From Hirsutella rhossiliensis (lineage: Eukaryota > Ascomycota > Sordariomycetes > Hypocreales > Ophiocordycipitaceae), in contig NW_025408678.1 of assembly GCF_020360975.1 (NCBI RefSeq), positions 2,294,001-2,358,000 of the forward strand: DNA of 64,000 nucleotides, written 5' to 3'. The stretch's first letter is position 1. Each line of letters starts with the position of its first letter. Shown here piece by piece: positions 10,952-22,749 of this stretch. The notes under the pieces were generated by a model that saw only the letters and a list, made by a program, of their open reading frames with translations, did not search any database and was not told where the DNA came from. The position numbers were made by a program, and so were the translations under genes.

Positions 10952-13950
10952 TAGCCGTTTACTACTATTAGTAATAAAATAAATATTTAATAGGCTAGCT
11001 AATATATACTTAAGTACTACTTAGCTTTATATAGCGCTATATAAAACTATATAGGAGGTTCTTAACGCTTATAAGGTTAAGATAAACGCTTTTTATTACT
11101 ATTAGTTATATATACCCGCTTAAAGGTATATCCCTTTACTTTATATTCCTTCTTTATCTTATACTCCCTTTTTATTTTATACTCCCTCTCTAGCTTATAC
11201 TCCCTCTCTAGCTTACGCTCTCTCTTTAGCTTATACTCTCTAAGGTTATATACTAAGGTTACTAACCTACTATTTTTAAGCGTAAGTCCTTCTTTTACTA
11301 AAGCAGCTAAAATTAATAATACCTTAACTTAATAGTAATTAATTCGCTATAATAACCTATTAATACTTATATAGCTAATATTATATACTTTAATATAGCT
11401 ATATAATATACTAACGATAAAGATAAATAACCTACTAGTTACTTACTTACCCTAGAGCCTACCTTAAGCGTTAAAGATAGTAAGGTTATAGTAGAGCTTA
11501 CTTAAAAGGCTATAAAGAATAGATATATAAATTAATAGGTTTTAGAGCTCTTATAACCCTTTTATATAGCTATATATACTAGTATATATATAGTCTTATA
11601 GTTTTATAACCTAACTCCTAGCTCCTAAAATAAGTAGCTATAGAAACGTATTTAGTAGCTTATAAGAAGTAGGCTCTTATAAGTAACGACGATATAGCCT
11701 AAATAATAGTTAGTATCGAAAAGAGTAAGTCCTATTAAAAAGCTAAGTAAGAACGCTGCTACTTAGAACCTAAGGCCGGCGTTAGTAGTCTATTTATTAC
11801 CCTTACCGCCTTAGTTAAATAGACTTATTCCTCTTTAATAATAAATAGCTTACCTTTATTATCGCCCTTTTAGCTAAAAGCTAATATTATATCGGCGTCG
11901 TATATATCGTTATTAGCGCTATCTTTACTATAGTTCGACCTTAATATATTATTAGTAACCTTATTAGTAAATACTTTACTAACTAGCTTATAGTTAATAT
12001 TAGCGCCTAAGGATATATTAAGTACTTAGGGCGTCCTTATATAACTAGTAGTAGCCCCTTTTTTCTTTTTACCTTACTTATAAAAGTTATATACTATTTT
12101 TAACGGAATATTCTCTTTTAACTCTTATATTAGATTCCGATTTAAAGGCTAGTTACCTTCCTATTATATTTAAAGGTAGCGTACTAGCCCGCGTCCCTTA
12201 ACGTTATAGATAGCTATATTCTTAAGTCGCTTAACTACCTATATATACTCCCTATTATTATTAAAACTAGTCGTAAGTAAAGTCTCTTAAGGTAGGAGCG
12301 GGTAACTCTATATAGTATAGCCCCTTAAGTAAGCTTAATATTTAACTTTAAGAGCCTATAAGCGTTTATATACTAAAGAAGATAAATTAAGGTAGCGCGG
12401 GTTAACTTATTAGGGCTAAGGCTAGCTAATACGCTCTGCTAAATATACTATTAACCGTAATAGCGCTAAGCCCCTAAGTGCCTTATTTTAATTTAAGCGT
12501 AGACTACTTACTATTATTAATAATATTAACTTTAAAGTTATTAGCTATATACTAGTAAGCTTTATAAACTATCTATATAAAAGGGATTCTGCCTTTATTA
12601 TTAAAAAGCTTATTAAAGCCTTCTAGCTTAGTCTTATATAACGTAGACGCTTAAGCCTATTATACTTATTTTAATATACGTTAAGGGTCTTATATCTAAG
12701 CTTAGTTATAGTAGCTAACTTAATACCGGTATATATATATATATATTTTACTTAAAGGATTTCTCTTATAAGGCCTAGACGTAAAAGCTACTAATATTTT
12801 AATATATTAATACGTAATACCTTAAGCCCTATAGGTTAGTATACGCTATACTAACCTCGCCGCTACTTGCTTTATAATAGGCTTACTTAAAGGCTAATTT
12901 CTCTAAATATTTAGCGTCCTACCTTTAGTAGCTAAAGTATAGTTTCCGCTACTTAGCTTAAAGGGCTAGACGCTACCTATATCTTATCCTTAGGGTTCCG
13001 CGCTTAATAGTTCTAGCTATATAATTTATATAGTCTATTATAAAGCACGTACTTTAGTACTATCTCCTTATATTCTCTATAATAATATTCTACTTTTAAG
13101 TATCTATTATATCTTTATAGCTTCTTATATAAAAACGCTTTATATCCTATCTCTTAATAGTTAAAGTATTAAATCGGTCCTATATAGCGTTTAAAAATAT
13201 TAGTATAAGCGGACTCTCTTATAATATCGAACTATACGCTATCTAGAAATACTAGTATAAGCGGGCGGTTAGCCTTACTTCTTACCGCCCGCGTGCTTTT
13301 TATAAGCTAGCTTCTTACGGTCCCCTTTAAGCTCTACCTCTATATTAAACTCTTATTCTTTAAGGGCTCGCGGTAAAATATAGTTAAGGATCTTTATAGT
13401 AAGGACTAAGTACTAGGTAGCGAGGAGGTTATACTATCCGATAATATATATTATACTTTTCGATAGCGGCTTATAGTCGGTAGCCGGGCTTAGTAAGGGT
13501 AGTAGAATACCTCGATAATATAAGAGAGGAGGTATATACCTTAGAGCGGCGGGCCGCTACTAAGGACGTAATCGCGCGGTTTAGAGCATAGAGTTATCTT
13601 AATTTAACTCGTTAGCTTATTCTTACGCGGCTAAAGCTATATATTTAAGTAAGCTAAAAGAGGCTTTATTACTATAGTAGAGTACTAAAAGTTATTATAG
13701 CTATATAGTTAACTATCGCGACGTAGTACTAAGGGAGGAGGCTAAAACGCGCCCGCTTATTTAAGGCTAAGGAAGTATATAGAGGCGAGATAAGTAGGCT
13801 AAGGGGGCGTAATATATATAGAGGGAGCGTTAGTATTAGCGACGAGGTATAGCCTAAGCCGCGGCTTTATTAACGTTAATAAGGTATAAGATAAGTACCC
13901 TTAGACCTATATTATAGGTACTTAAGTTATTTACTAAGCTTCGATATATA
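10952..13950. other. Unassigned RIP-mutated DNA
   Basis: No recognised gene. On the minus strand 11.14-11.31 kb reads as a Lys/Glu-rich stretch with a 6-residue period (see the repeat entry) preceded by about 30 residues of plausible protein. This resembles the coiled C-terminus of some transposases, but no catalytic motif was found upstream. A 60-bp stretch near 12,880-12,945 resembles one near 62,670-62,735. A pair of 20-bp repeats (AGTATAAGCGG core) lies at about 13,200 and 13,255. Around 13.3-13.9 kb is richer in GC but not identifiable. Confidence 0.5.
11140..11240 (-). repeat. 18-bp tandem repeat, about 5 units, coding-like on the minus strand
   Basis: Units of the type TATACTCCCTCTCTAGCT repeat with small changes. 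On the minus strand they read EYKLER-type hexapeptides (EYKLKR, EYKLER, EYKIKR), charged and helix-prone. This suggests the end of a degraded gene with an expanded coiled segment. No function is assigned. Confidence 0.6.
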
Positions 13951-15028
13951 CCTAAGACTAACCTAGCTTTTTATAATTTAAATTATTATATTATACTTAG
14001 ACTCTAAGGAAGATAACTATACTTTAAGTAGTAACTACCTTATACGCTTTTAACTCTAAAAGAAGTTTATAGCGCTATAATATATTAAGACTAGTAGCTA
14101 TAAGGAGGAAGTAGCTAAAGCGACTATTTATATATTTTTTAAACTTAAGATAGTAAAATAGACTAATAAAAGTAGTTCTAGTAAACTTAAAATATCTAAT
14201 AAAATATTACCTTATAAGTAGGGATAAATCTCTTAGAAAAGCTATTATAAATACCTAGCTAATTTTTATTGCTATAAGGAGGAGGCTATCTAAGATAAAA
14301 TAATAAGGAGTTAATACTTTTATACCTTAACTATCCTTACCGTCTTAATTATCCCTTTTATACCCTCTACCTAGCTCTCTTTATAAGATACTAAATAAGT
14401 TACTTCCTCTTAGCTTTATCTATAATATAAAGACTCTTATTATATTCTAGGAATATATTTAATAGCTTAATAAAGATTCTCGATATTAAGGTTAATAATC
14501 TCTTAGATATATACTATCTTAGGCCTACGCTTACTTATAGTATTTAACTTATTTATAGTAGTAACTATTACCCTTATTCCTTTTACTTTAGCTAATCGCT
14601 AACTATTATTATAATAAATTATAAAGTTATTCTTACTATCGTTTTAAAAATAAAGCTATTAAGCGGCTATAGTAATATTAGAGTAAAAACTAGACTATTC
14701 CTAAGTAGCTAAAGAACCGTTTAAATATATAGAGGGGCTAAAAGAAAGAGATTCGGTTTATAATATTATCTTTTAAAAGGTTAAGTATATAGTTAAGGCT
14801 ACGAATAAATTATATTAAGGTAGTTATCGATATAATTAATATAATATTAATACTAACTAGCGATATTAATCGATATCGATATATATAAAATATCTAATTT
14901 CCTATATATATATAATTAAAAGAGAAGATATCGTTATAGGATAAGGTTAAAGATAATTATATAATTAACTATTAACTAAAAACGCTTATACTACCGATTA
15001 ACGTTATATACCTTATATATATAAAGGA
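13951..15028. other. Unassigned RIP-mutated DNA
   Basis: No gene recognised on either strand. A cluster of ATCGAT/CGATATCG motifs occurs at about 14,825-14,900 and recurs at about 15,975-16,060, on either side of the solo-LTR-like repeat. The two may be subterminal parts of one older element. Confidence 0.4.
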
Positions 15029-15033
15029 GTTAC

Positions 15034-15614
15034 TCTTAAGGTATATAAGTAAAAGCGGAATTTTAGGAAATTAAGGAATTATATAAGACTATATAATAAA
15101 AGGGAAGAAGGAGTATAAGGTCGGATTTTTAATAGAATTTATTAGTAGTATATTAGTATATAGAAGAGGTATTAAAGTTAATAATTCTATCTCTATTTAC
15201 TAGCGGATATATCTATCTTATATAGATAATTATAGCTAAACGGAAGAACCTTTTAGGACTAGATTTAAGCTACTATATAGCCCTAAGACTAAGGAATTCT
15301 ATAATACCTTAAGTATATTTAAAAGTATCTTAGTTCTATTAATATTTATATTTAAAGGAGGTTAGTTATGCTAGTATTCTTAAGAGGTCTTAAAAGGTCT
15401 TAGCTAGTATTCTAAGCTAGCTTTATTCCTTCGATTCCCGATTATATAATAACCGGCAACCCGTTTAATAAATAATAATATATAAAATAATAAGCGATTC
15501 TTACTCTATAGGATAGGATTTTATCTATAATTAATATACTACTTATTAGCTTATATAATTAAGAGAGTATAGTATAGCTACTTTATTTATAATAGGAAAA
15601 TACCGTTCCTTATA
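15034..15614 (+). repeat. Solo-LTR-like repeat, copy A (581 bp)
   Basis: Homologous end to end with 29843-30410 in inverted orientation. It starts TCTTAAGGTATATAAG, ends TTCCTTATA, and is flanked by a perfect 5-bp duplication GTTAC (15029-15033, 15615-15619). The other copy has a different duplication (GTTAA), so both are independent insertions. No second LTR or internal region is attached. It does not start with TG, so a solo LTR is the best but not the only reading. Copy A carries a roughly 10-bp internal duplication (AGGTCTTAAA) absent from copy B. Confidence 0.78.
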
Positions 15615-15619
15615 GTTAC

Positions 15620-16785
15620 TTTCTAAGGTTACTTTATAGCGGGGCTAATATAATTCCGACTAATAATAACGATACCTAAGATAGCTAGCGTAAGATTCCT
15701 ATATATTATAACCGCGACTTAGTATAAGGGCGGACTAGCTATAAAAAGAGGGGAGGGTTTTCTTTTAAGTACTTTAGTTTCTTCTTTTTATTTAACGCCG
15801 AAGTTCTAGATACCTCTAGATAGGTTACTAGTATAATCTTAATAATATAACTAAAAGAAGTAAGTCTTACTATTATTAGTTTAAGCTTAACTTATTTTTA
15901 GGTCTTATTTCTAAAATTATAATATATATAGTAGCTTTATTTAAAGGAAAATAAACTAAATAAAGGTTAGATTAACTACTATCGATATCGTTTAATATTA
16001 ATCCTTGTATTAATACGATATTAATTAACGGTTAAATCGATATCGATATTAACTAATAACCTTAGATTATATAAAGTAGTAGGTAAAAGCTCTAGGAAAT
16101 ATAATATAATATAAAAAGGTAAATATCTATACTATTAGTTTAGTTTAATAGTAGTTTATAAGTAGAGAGATATAATAAAGGCTAAGTATAAGTAGTATTA
16201 TAAATAGCGGCCCTAAACTATACTTATACCCTTAACTATACTAGCTATAAACTATAGTTAAGGTATCTAGCTAGCGCTTATATTAAATAGGAAGTAAACT
16301 ATGCTTATTAATATATAGTTTTATAAATTAAGTTACTTAAAAAAAGGTTAAAAGTATCGCGATATCTTATATTTCCTACCTTATATAGCGAACTAGAAAG
16401 CTCTCCTTATATCCTTACTATAAGCGTAAGTATTACTAAAAGCCTATATAATAGGTCTAAGCTAGTAAAGCGAATAGACCTTAGGCTACCTTACTAAGGT
16501 TCCTTAATAAGGGGAGTAGTAAGTTAGTTAGTTAGTTAGCTAGTTTAATATATCTAAGGGCCCGAGCGTAAGAATTTAAAAGCCCCTTAATATAGTTATC
16601 GATAATAAAACGCACTAGCTATTATAGCTATATATAATCTAGCGGGCCTTAAAGCTTCGACCTTATCTTAAGATACTAGTCTTAAAGTATAAGTAAGAAT
16701 AGGAAAAGGATAATATATCGAAGCGGTCGAAGCGGCTTAAGGCAAGCGCTATTATACCTACTATATATTAAGACGAGAATAAACT
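15620..16785. other. Unassigned RIP-mutated DNA upstream of the hAT fragment
   Basis: It may include the degraded N-terminal part of the hAT transposase but I could not read it. It contains a short (TTAG)n run at about 16,512-16,535 and the second ATCGAT cluster at about 15,975-16,060. Confidence 0.4.
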
Positions 16786-16789
16786 AAAT

Positions 16790-17690
16790 AATAAGGACTA
16801 GTCTATTTTAGAGGTGTTTAAGGATATCCTATAGAGCTTTAAGGATATAGTTAAGGCGCTTAAAAGTAATAGGATTTAATAGAAGTATAAGTAGAGATAT
16901 TTTAAGTCCTATAGTAATATATAGGACGTAATTATAAGATATAAATTCCTACTAGTAGAATTAAAGAAGGCTAAAGCTAGGATCGATTAGTATCTTAACC
17001 TTAAGTATTTTAGGGCTAATATTAATCTTAGCTAGAAAAAGCTTAACTAATACTATAATAAGCTAGATAAGACTCCGATATATTATATAGTACTAGCCCT
17101 ATACCTTACTTATTAATAGGGTTATTTTAAGATAGTATAGTTTAAACGGCTAACGTAGGTATCTAAGGTAAAAGATATAGTATAGTCCGTTTAAGACTAA
17201 GAATATAAGATATTAAATATCTTTATAAAGGATTATAATAAACTAGCTATAAAGTATTAATAGATATAGTACTATTCTCTATTTAAATAATATAAGGATA
17301 AAGCTTAGATATATCCTTATAAAGAAAACGATATTAATAAAGTAAAGGGCGAGTATACTAAGTAGTAAAAGGACCTATTACCTATAGACTACGATATTTA
17401 TAATCCGCGTAAATATTAGTATATATAGCGGTTTAAGTACCCTAGGCTTTCGCGAATAGCTATAGACTTTATAATAGTTTAAGCGATAAGCGTAGAGTAT
17501 AAAAGGCTATTCTTAGTAGTAGGTCGTATAGTTACGCTTCTTTAGAGTTAGCTAAAGGTAAGTATAATTACTATTTACTAAGTACTATAATTATAGTTAT
17601 AGGCGGGTATTATAGATAAAGTTAATCTAGAACTATTAAATAAGGTAGATAAAGAAGTAACTAAGTAGCTAGTTAAGGAAAAGGTAGTAA
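16790..17690 (+). pseudogene. hAT-family transposase, C-terminal part (RIP-degraded)
   Basis: The plus strand reads in one frame through the end of the catalytic domain and the hAT dimerisation domain. Near 17,070-17,110 it has TPIYYIVLALYPTY, the mutated form of the TPxYxxALxLHPxY motif. Near 17,430-17,530 it has YPRLSRIAIDFI followed by VEYKRLF, corresponding to the conserved AxSAxxERxFS block with Cys changed to Tyr. Stops are Gln/Trp-derived. The zinc-finger N-terminus and terminal inverted repeats were not found, so the element is probably truncated or interrupted upstream. The function in life would be cut-and-paste transposition in the nucleus. Confidence 0.82.
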
Positions 17691-17699
17691 AAGGATAGC

Positions 17700-18395
17700 T
17701 TTAAGGTTTACTAATATAGATATAAGAGGAAGAGGTAAGGTAAGAGTAAAGTTATATTAGGTCGTTAGGCTCTAAGGTAGTAATTAAAGTACTAAGATAA
17801 GGTATAAAGAGCTAGTTAACTATTAACGTAATACTAACTAACTTAATATAAAGCTAAGGCTAATTAACTTAACGAAGGAAAAGCTTATTAATTAGCTAAC
17901 TTACTTAACTAAGGGCTAAGGTTAAGTTAGTTATATTAATCGCTACCTTAGTACCTAGACTAGCCTTACTACTACCTTAGTCCTCGCCGCTATTATATAT
18001 AAAACGCGATAGTAAGAGGATCCTATATAAGGTATATAGGACTAACGCTCGCCCTAGACGCCGCTTCTTAGCTAGTTATAGCTAACTTAAATCTAAGTTT
18101 AGGCTATCTATAGTTAAACGTCCGCGATAAAGCTATAAAGGAACTTTAGTATATAGGGCTTTATTCCTATCTTAGTATAAAAGTAAAGCCGCTATTACCT
18201 TATTAACTTTTCCTATTTATATTAAGGCTCTTATAATATAAGGGTAGCTTTATAAGACCTAGGAGTTTAACTATAATATAGTAACTTATAAGTAACGCTA
18301 GGAGTTTTATATAAAAGGGTAGTTAAAGCGTAAATAGCTATACTAGTCTATTATATAGTAAAGGAACTTCTCTTATTAATAATATTCTCTCCCTT
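17700..18395. other. Unassigned RIP-mutated DNA
   Basis: Nothing recognisable. Between 17,835 and 17,940 there are partly palindromic AACTAACTTAA / TTAAGTTAGTTA segments that could be the degraded end of the hAT element. This is not supported by a target duplication. Confidence 0.35.
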
Positions 18396-18399
18396 CTCT

Positions 18400-19251
18400 A
18401 TTATATTATACCTTAAGGGGGTATATTCTCCTTAGCCTCGCCGCTAGTCGCGTAGATAGTAGTTATTAATAAAGGCTCGGCCTACTTCTTAGGCGCTCTT
18501 ATATCTATACTAGTTAAGGGCCTTAAGAGACTAATAATAAGCGGCCTTACCTCCTATTTATAGCTATAGTATTAAGGCTTATATATATTTACCTAGCGTT
18601 TAGTAAGGCTAGATAGCTATATCTTATTATTCTCTATCTAGGGAGCTCCCTTAAACTTTTAGTCGGAGGTATTACCGCTAATTAAGATATTAAATATCTA
18701 ATCTTAAATATTTAGTTTATTAATAAACTCGACTTTAGCTTAACTAGTATTTTAGTTATCGTCGTTATTATTATTATTATTACGTTCGTTATTTACCTTA
18801 GTAAAGCTATATATTAACGTGATCTACGTTAGTACCTATTATATTTTAATAGCTATAATAAACTTTTTAATATCTTATAATAAAACCCTTATAGTAAAGG
18901 TATAGCCTAAGTAAGTAAGGCGCCCTAAGATATTAAAGCGTGCCGCTATCGATATATCTTAGCCTTCTTATAAGTACCGAGATATAAGGTAGTCTTAGTA
19001 GTCTACCTTATTAACTAAATTAATAGGCGTAGTTAGCTCGGTTATTAATTAAGAGAGCTAGCGAAACTAAAGCTAAATAAGGATAGTATCGTTATATTAT
19101 AGTAACTAACTAAGAAACTTAAACCTAAAATAGGCTCGCCCTTACTAGATATATAGTAAGGGGCTAAGGGATAGTATATTCTATATCCTATTAATAGATT
19201 AAGGGGCGCCTTAAAATTCTTAGCGGATATAGGGAGGCAAAGTATTAGCAT
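18400..19251 (-). pseudogene. Coding relic of unknown function, minus strand
   Basis: From a retained ATG at 19249-19251, the minus-strand frame reads MLILCLPISAKNFKAPLNLL and stays open for 68 codons. It then continues in the same frame with only TAA/TAG stops, as expected from mutated Gln/Trp, to about 18.4 kb, giving about 280 residues. A second frame is also plausible over 18.42-18.80 kb (Asn-rich run encoded by AAT repeats), so an intron or frameshift is possible. No family recognised. It may be a host gene copy or an accessory transposon gene. Confidence 0.45.
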
Positions 19252-20008
19252 CCTAGAGCTAGAGTTATAGGCCTAGAAATACTTACTAGATAATAGCGTA
19301 TTTAGTCGACGACTTAGACTATAAGAATAAAAGAATATAGTAAACTTAGGGATAAGATAAGCTAGTAATAATATAATAGTTATTATTATAGCGGAGGGTC
19401 TTTTCTCTCTTTATCTTATTACGGGACTAGGTTAAGGTAGTCGGGCTAGCTAGCCTTAGGCTAAACGGTCTATAAGCGGGATCGCCTTAGCGACCCTAAG
19501 GCGGGTAGGCTCTATATATCTTAAGTAGCTATAGCGGCGATAGTTCTAGGCCTACGTAAAACTATAGCCTTATTAGTTACTAAATATAGGTAATAAGGAA
19601 GGCGGGGGGTTACTTATAAAAGTAAAGAAGAGGCTAGATATCGCTTATAAAATATAATAGCTAATAAGCAGCGGTATTAAGTTTAAGGTAAGAGTAGTAA
19701 TTATCGAGTAAGGTATATAGTCGATATAAGGGCTTTATTATAATAGTAGAAAATATAGCGGCGTTAAGGTAAAAGTTATAGATATAACCCTTAATAGTAG
19801 TTATAATATTATAAGTAAAGTTAAGCCTTTATTAGTACTTATTAATAGGTATATAGTTAAGGGGCATAGAAAAGTCGTGCTAGCCTTATAGAAAACGTTA
19901 GAGATCGTTCTATATAGCTATATTACTATAGTATCTAATAAGAAAGTCGGATAGGTATTACTATAGATACTCGTCGCTTAACGTAAGTAATATAGCTGTC
20001 GGTAATAA

Positions 20009-20072
20009 GGGCGAGAGAGAGAGAGAGAGAGATAGAGAGAGAGAGAGATAGAGAGAGATAGCGAGAGACTAA
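20009..20072. repeat. (GA)n microsatellite
   Basis: About 60 bp of GA dinucleotides with occasional GATA interruptions. It contains no CpA or TpG site and so is immune to RIP. Confidence 0.95.
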
Positions 20073-20393
20073 AGGGGTAGAGACGATGCTAATAGAAACG
20101 AAACTAATAGAGACAGCGTAAATAAGAAGTAAATAGCGTTAGCGATAAATAGGTATAGAGTAAAAAGAAGATAATAATATAAAGTAAAAGAGATAGCTTT
20201 AGTATAGAGTAGATAAAACAGCGTTAGTATAAAGTAAGAGTAAAAAGAAGTTATTAGTATAAAGAAGAAATAACGGCGGCGGTATAAGAGGGAAAATATA
20301 AAGAGAGAGGGATAAGAGTTATAAGCTATAAGTAATAAGGTAATTTAATAGGGGCATCTATACCTTAAGGAATATATATAGCCTATATAGTAA

Positions 20394-20460
20394 AGTCTTT
20401 AGTAGGGTCTTTAGTAGGGTCCTTAGTAAGGTCCTTAGTAGGATCCTTAGTAAAGTTTTT
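20394..20460. repeat. 12-bp tandem repeat, about 5.5 units
   Basis: Consecutive units of the form AGTCTTTAGTAG/GGTCCTTAGTAG, with single-base differences. No coding sense. Confidence 0.9.
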
Positions 20461-20739
20461 AGCTAGCCCTCTTCTTAATTAAATAATCCCTTAGCCCTTA
20501 TTTATTTAAGGAAGAAAGGGGAAAAATTCGGTCTATAAAAGAGGTCTTTTTTCCTCCTTAGCTAGTAAATAGTATCTTATATTATTATCTTCTTCTATAT
20601 CCTCTTTTACTAATATACTTTTTTTTTAGCCCTCTTTACCTTTACCTTACCTTACTTAATACTTTTTCTTTTCCTTTATTCCCTTTAAACCCCTTTATCC
20701 TTTAGTATTTAGCTACTATTACTATTAGTATAAGTATAT

Positions 20740-21295
20740 CTTTAAGTATATACTATAGTTATAGTTAAAGTAAGAGAGCTTATTATAGGTCGACGCTTAT
20801 ACTACGCTATAATAAGTATCCTATACTTATATAATAAGTAGCAGCGATTATAGCTTACTAAGTTTTTATACTTATAGCGCTTTACTACTATAGCGCTATA
20901 ACCTTCCTTAGGATAAGGTATAAGCATAGAAAAATTTATACGTCGATAAACTTTTTATCTCTCTCTCTTAAAAGTAGTAATAGTAGTACTACTAGCTACT
21001 CTAAACCCTCTCTATAGCCCTTTAACTAATAGACCGGCTAACTAAGCGGCTCTCTTTATAGTCTATACTTATAGCTAATAGCCGCCGCTACTACTCCCCT
21101 TATCTTAGCCTATCTTATCTTATTCTATTATATAGCCCTTATTAGCTATTAGTAATTAGCGTTATTATATGCCCTCGCTTTATACTTAGTTTTATATACC
21201 CTTTGCCTTTATTCCTTATCGCTAATAAACTTATTAGCTTTAATTATAGTAATAATTAAGCTCTTCTTTTTTATAGCTACTAACTTACCTTAAAT
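20740..21295 (-). pseudogene. U2 gene relic, C-terminal piece
   Basis: Third part of the large unknown gene U2. It continues in frame from 28,326 once Gyp-B2 and one copy of its ACTAT duplication are removed. The frame reads YLRQVSSYKKEELNYYY-type sequence (Gln restored at the first stop) and ends with a basic region containing PYPKEGYSAIVVKRYKY and YLLYKYRILII. No family recognised. The end is placed where the coding sense fades. Confidence 0.55.
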
Positions 21296-21300
21296 ACTAT

Positions 21301-21486
21301 TATAAGAGTCTTTAACTATTATAAGTTATAGGCTTAAGCTACGGCTTAAGCTATATAGTTACGTATAAAGGGCCGGATCCTATACGTATATATATAGGCT
21401 AGCCGCGTATAGAAGAGCTCTATATAGCTTATTAATATTATCCTATAGACGGCACCTACGTATACGCCTCTACTTACTCCGTAATA
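21301..21486 (+). repeat. 5' LTR of Gyp-B2 (186 bp)
   Basis: Starts TATAAGAGTC (TG mutated) and ends CCGTAATA (CA mutated). Matched by 28135-28320 and, inverted, by 10761-10946. Confidence 0.95.
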
Positions 21487-21649
21487 GTATAAGCTATTAA
21501 CTAATAGATCTAATAGATATCTCCTTAGAAAGGGCGCCGCTTCCTTAAGGGAGCACCCCGCTACCCCCTAGGCGGATAGGAAGTATTATAGCTATCCTAG
21601 AAGCGATTAAAAGCGCGATAGCTAGCGAGAAGAACGAGGTTCTCGCTAT

Positions 21650-22745
21650 ACTAAGGGAGCCGTCTACGAGACTAGCGTTAACCCCTACGACCTCCGTAAT
21701 ACCGGTTACGGCGGTAGTACTACCGATATAAAAGCCGCTTCTATAGCCGACTTAGGACGGTAAGCTTAAGTCCTTTTACTTCTTCCTTAGCTGGCTATAG
21801 ACAAAGTTTATAATAAATAAGAAATAGGGCTTAAACGGCTATCGTAATATAGCGTGGTATTCGCTCCTCTATACGCTACCGGAGCCCTAGATATAGAGGA
21901 TCTCCGGATTCTAGGATAAGGGCGGCCCTAGGGGTAGACGTAACCTATAGGACTTCTTTTAATACCTTATATATACGTTCGGTAATATATAGGAGCGGGA
22001 GAAGGCATAGGATAGGCTATAGACCCTTAAGTAGAGGGACGGGTAGTCCTTTAGCAAATTCCTCCTTAACTTTAAAGAGACACTCTTATAAGCGGCGGGA
22101 ACTATAGTATAAGAAGATAGCGCGAAGCTTATATAGTTATAGAACTTAATTACGCTAGCCCTATAAGAGCTACTTATCCCTATAATTATACCTACTAACT
22201 ATAGCGAGTACGTAAGCCGGTTAATAAAGGTAGTATAGGGCTATAAGTAGACGCCGCGTTTCTAAAAGCTTTATAAGCGTATACTATATAGCGGTAACGG
22301 GATTACTACCCCTCTATAAGGGGAATAGCCGACTATCGATATAGATAGGGATACCTTAATATCGGCTACCTATATAGACCGAGCTAAACGCGGTAGGAAG
22401 TTATTATCGAATATTCCCTATACTATTCCGCCCTCTAAGTAGCGGGCGAAGTAGGTAACGAGCGAGGAAATCGGGAAAAGGAAGGCTAACGGCCGCTACC
22501 TACGTTACGGCGCGTCTATATACTTCGTATTAAAATACCCCTTCCTTTTAGCTAAGCGGCCTATAGTAGTTTAAGTAGCGAAGATAGAACCGCTCCTTGC
22601 TTTAGACGACGAAGAGGACTCCGCGCCCTTAGGCCCGGAGGAAAAAGAGTAGCTCTAGAGTAAAGATAGGCTCCGGAGCCCTAATTACTAGTACTAGTAA
22701 AGGAGAAGGAGGAATTATCCGCCTATATAAAAGAGGAGCCTACTT
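21650..22745 (+). pseudogene. gag of Gyp-B2 (RIP-degraded)
   Basis: One frame runs from the leader into a capsid-like region. It reads LNFKETLL near 22,065 and ALQELLIP-type sequence (Gln restored) near 22,160. It ends with a zinc knuckle near 22,498-22,545 reading RYLRYGASMYFVLKYPF-like sequence, which is C-L-R-C-G..H..K-C with Cys and His changed to Tyr. Stops are Gln- and Trp-derived only. It would form the virus-like particle. The start is not fixed, because ATG codons read as ATA. Confidence 0.82.
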
Positions 22746-22749
22746 TAAT

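Larger units (their letters stand above)
19260..20735. other. Unassigned, repeat-rich intergenic stretch
   Basis: No gene recognised. It holds a GA microsatellite, a purine-rich stretch with degenerate repeats (20,070-20,320), a 12-bp tandem repeat and a pyrimidine-rich stretch (20,530-20,700). Confidence 0.5.

Noticed and set aside
15360..15445. tRNA gene or tRNA-derived SINE, because of a TTCGATTCCC box in both solo-LTR-like copies
   Set aside because: The sequence resembles a B box, but no cloverleaf could be folded, it lies inside a longer repeat with its own target duplications, and no A box is at the right distance.
16512..16540. Telomere-like (TTAG)n run
   Set aside because: Only a few TTAG units and no TTAGGG array; it is an ordinary simple repeat.
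19045..19251. 68-codon open frame on the minus strand as an intact gene
   Set aside because: It continues past its stop in the same frame with RIP-type stops, so it is the start of a longer relic and is annotated as such rather than as a complete small gene.
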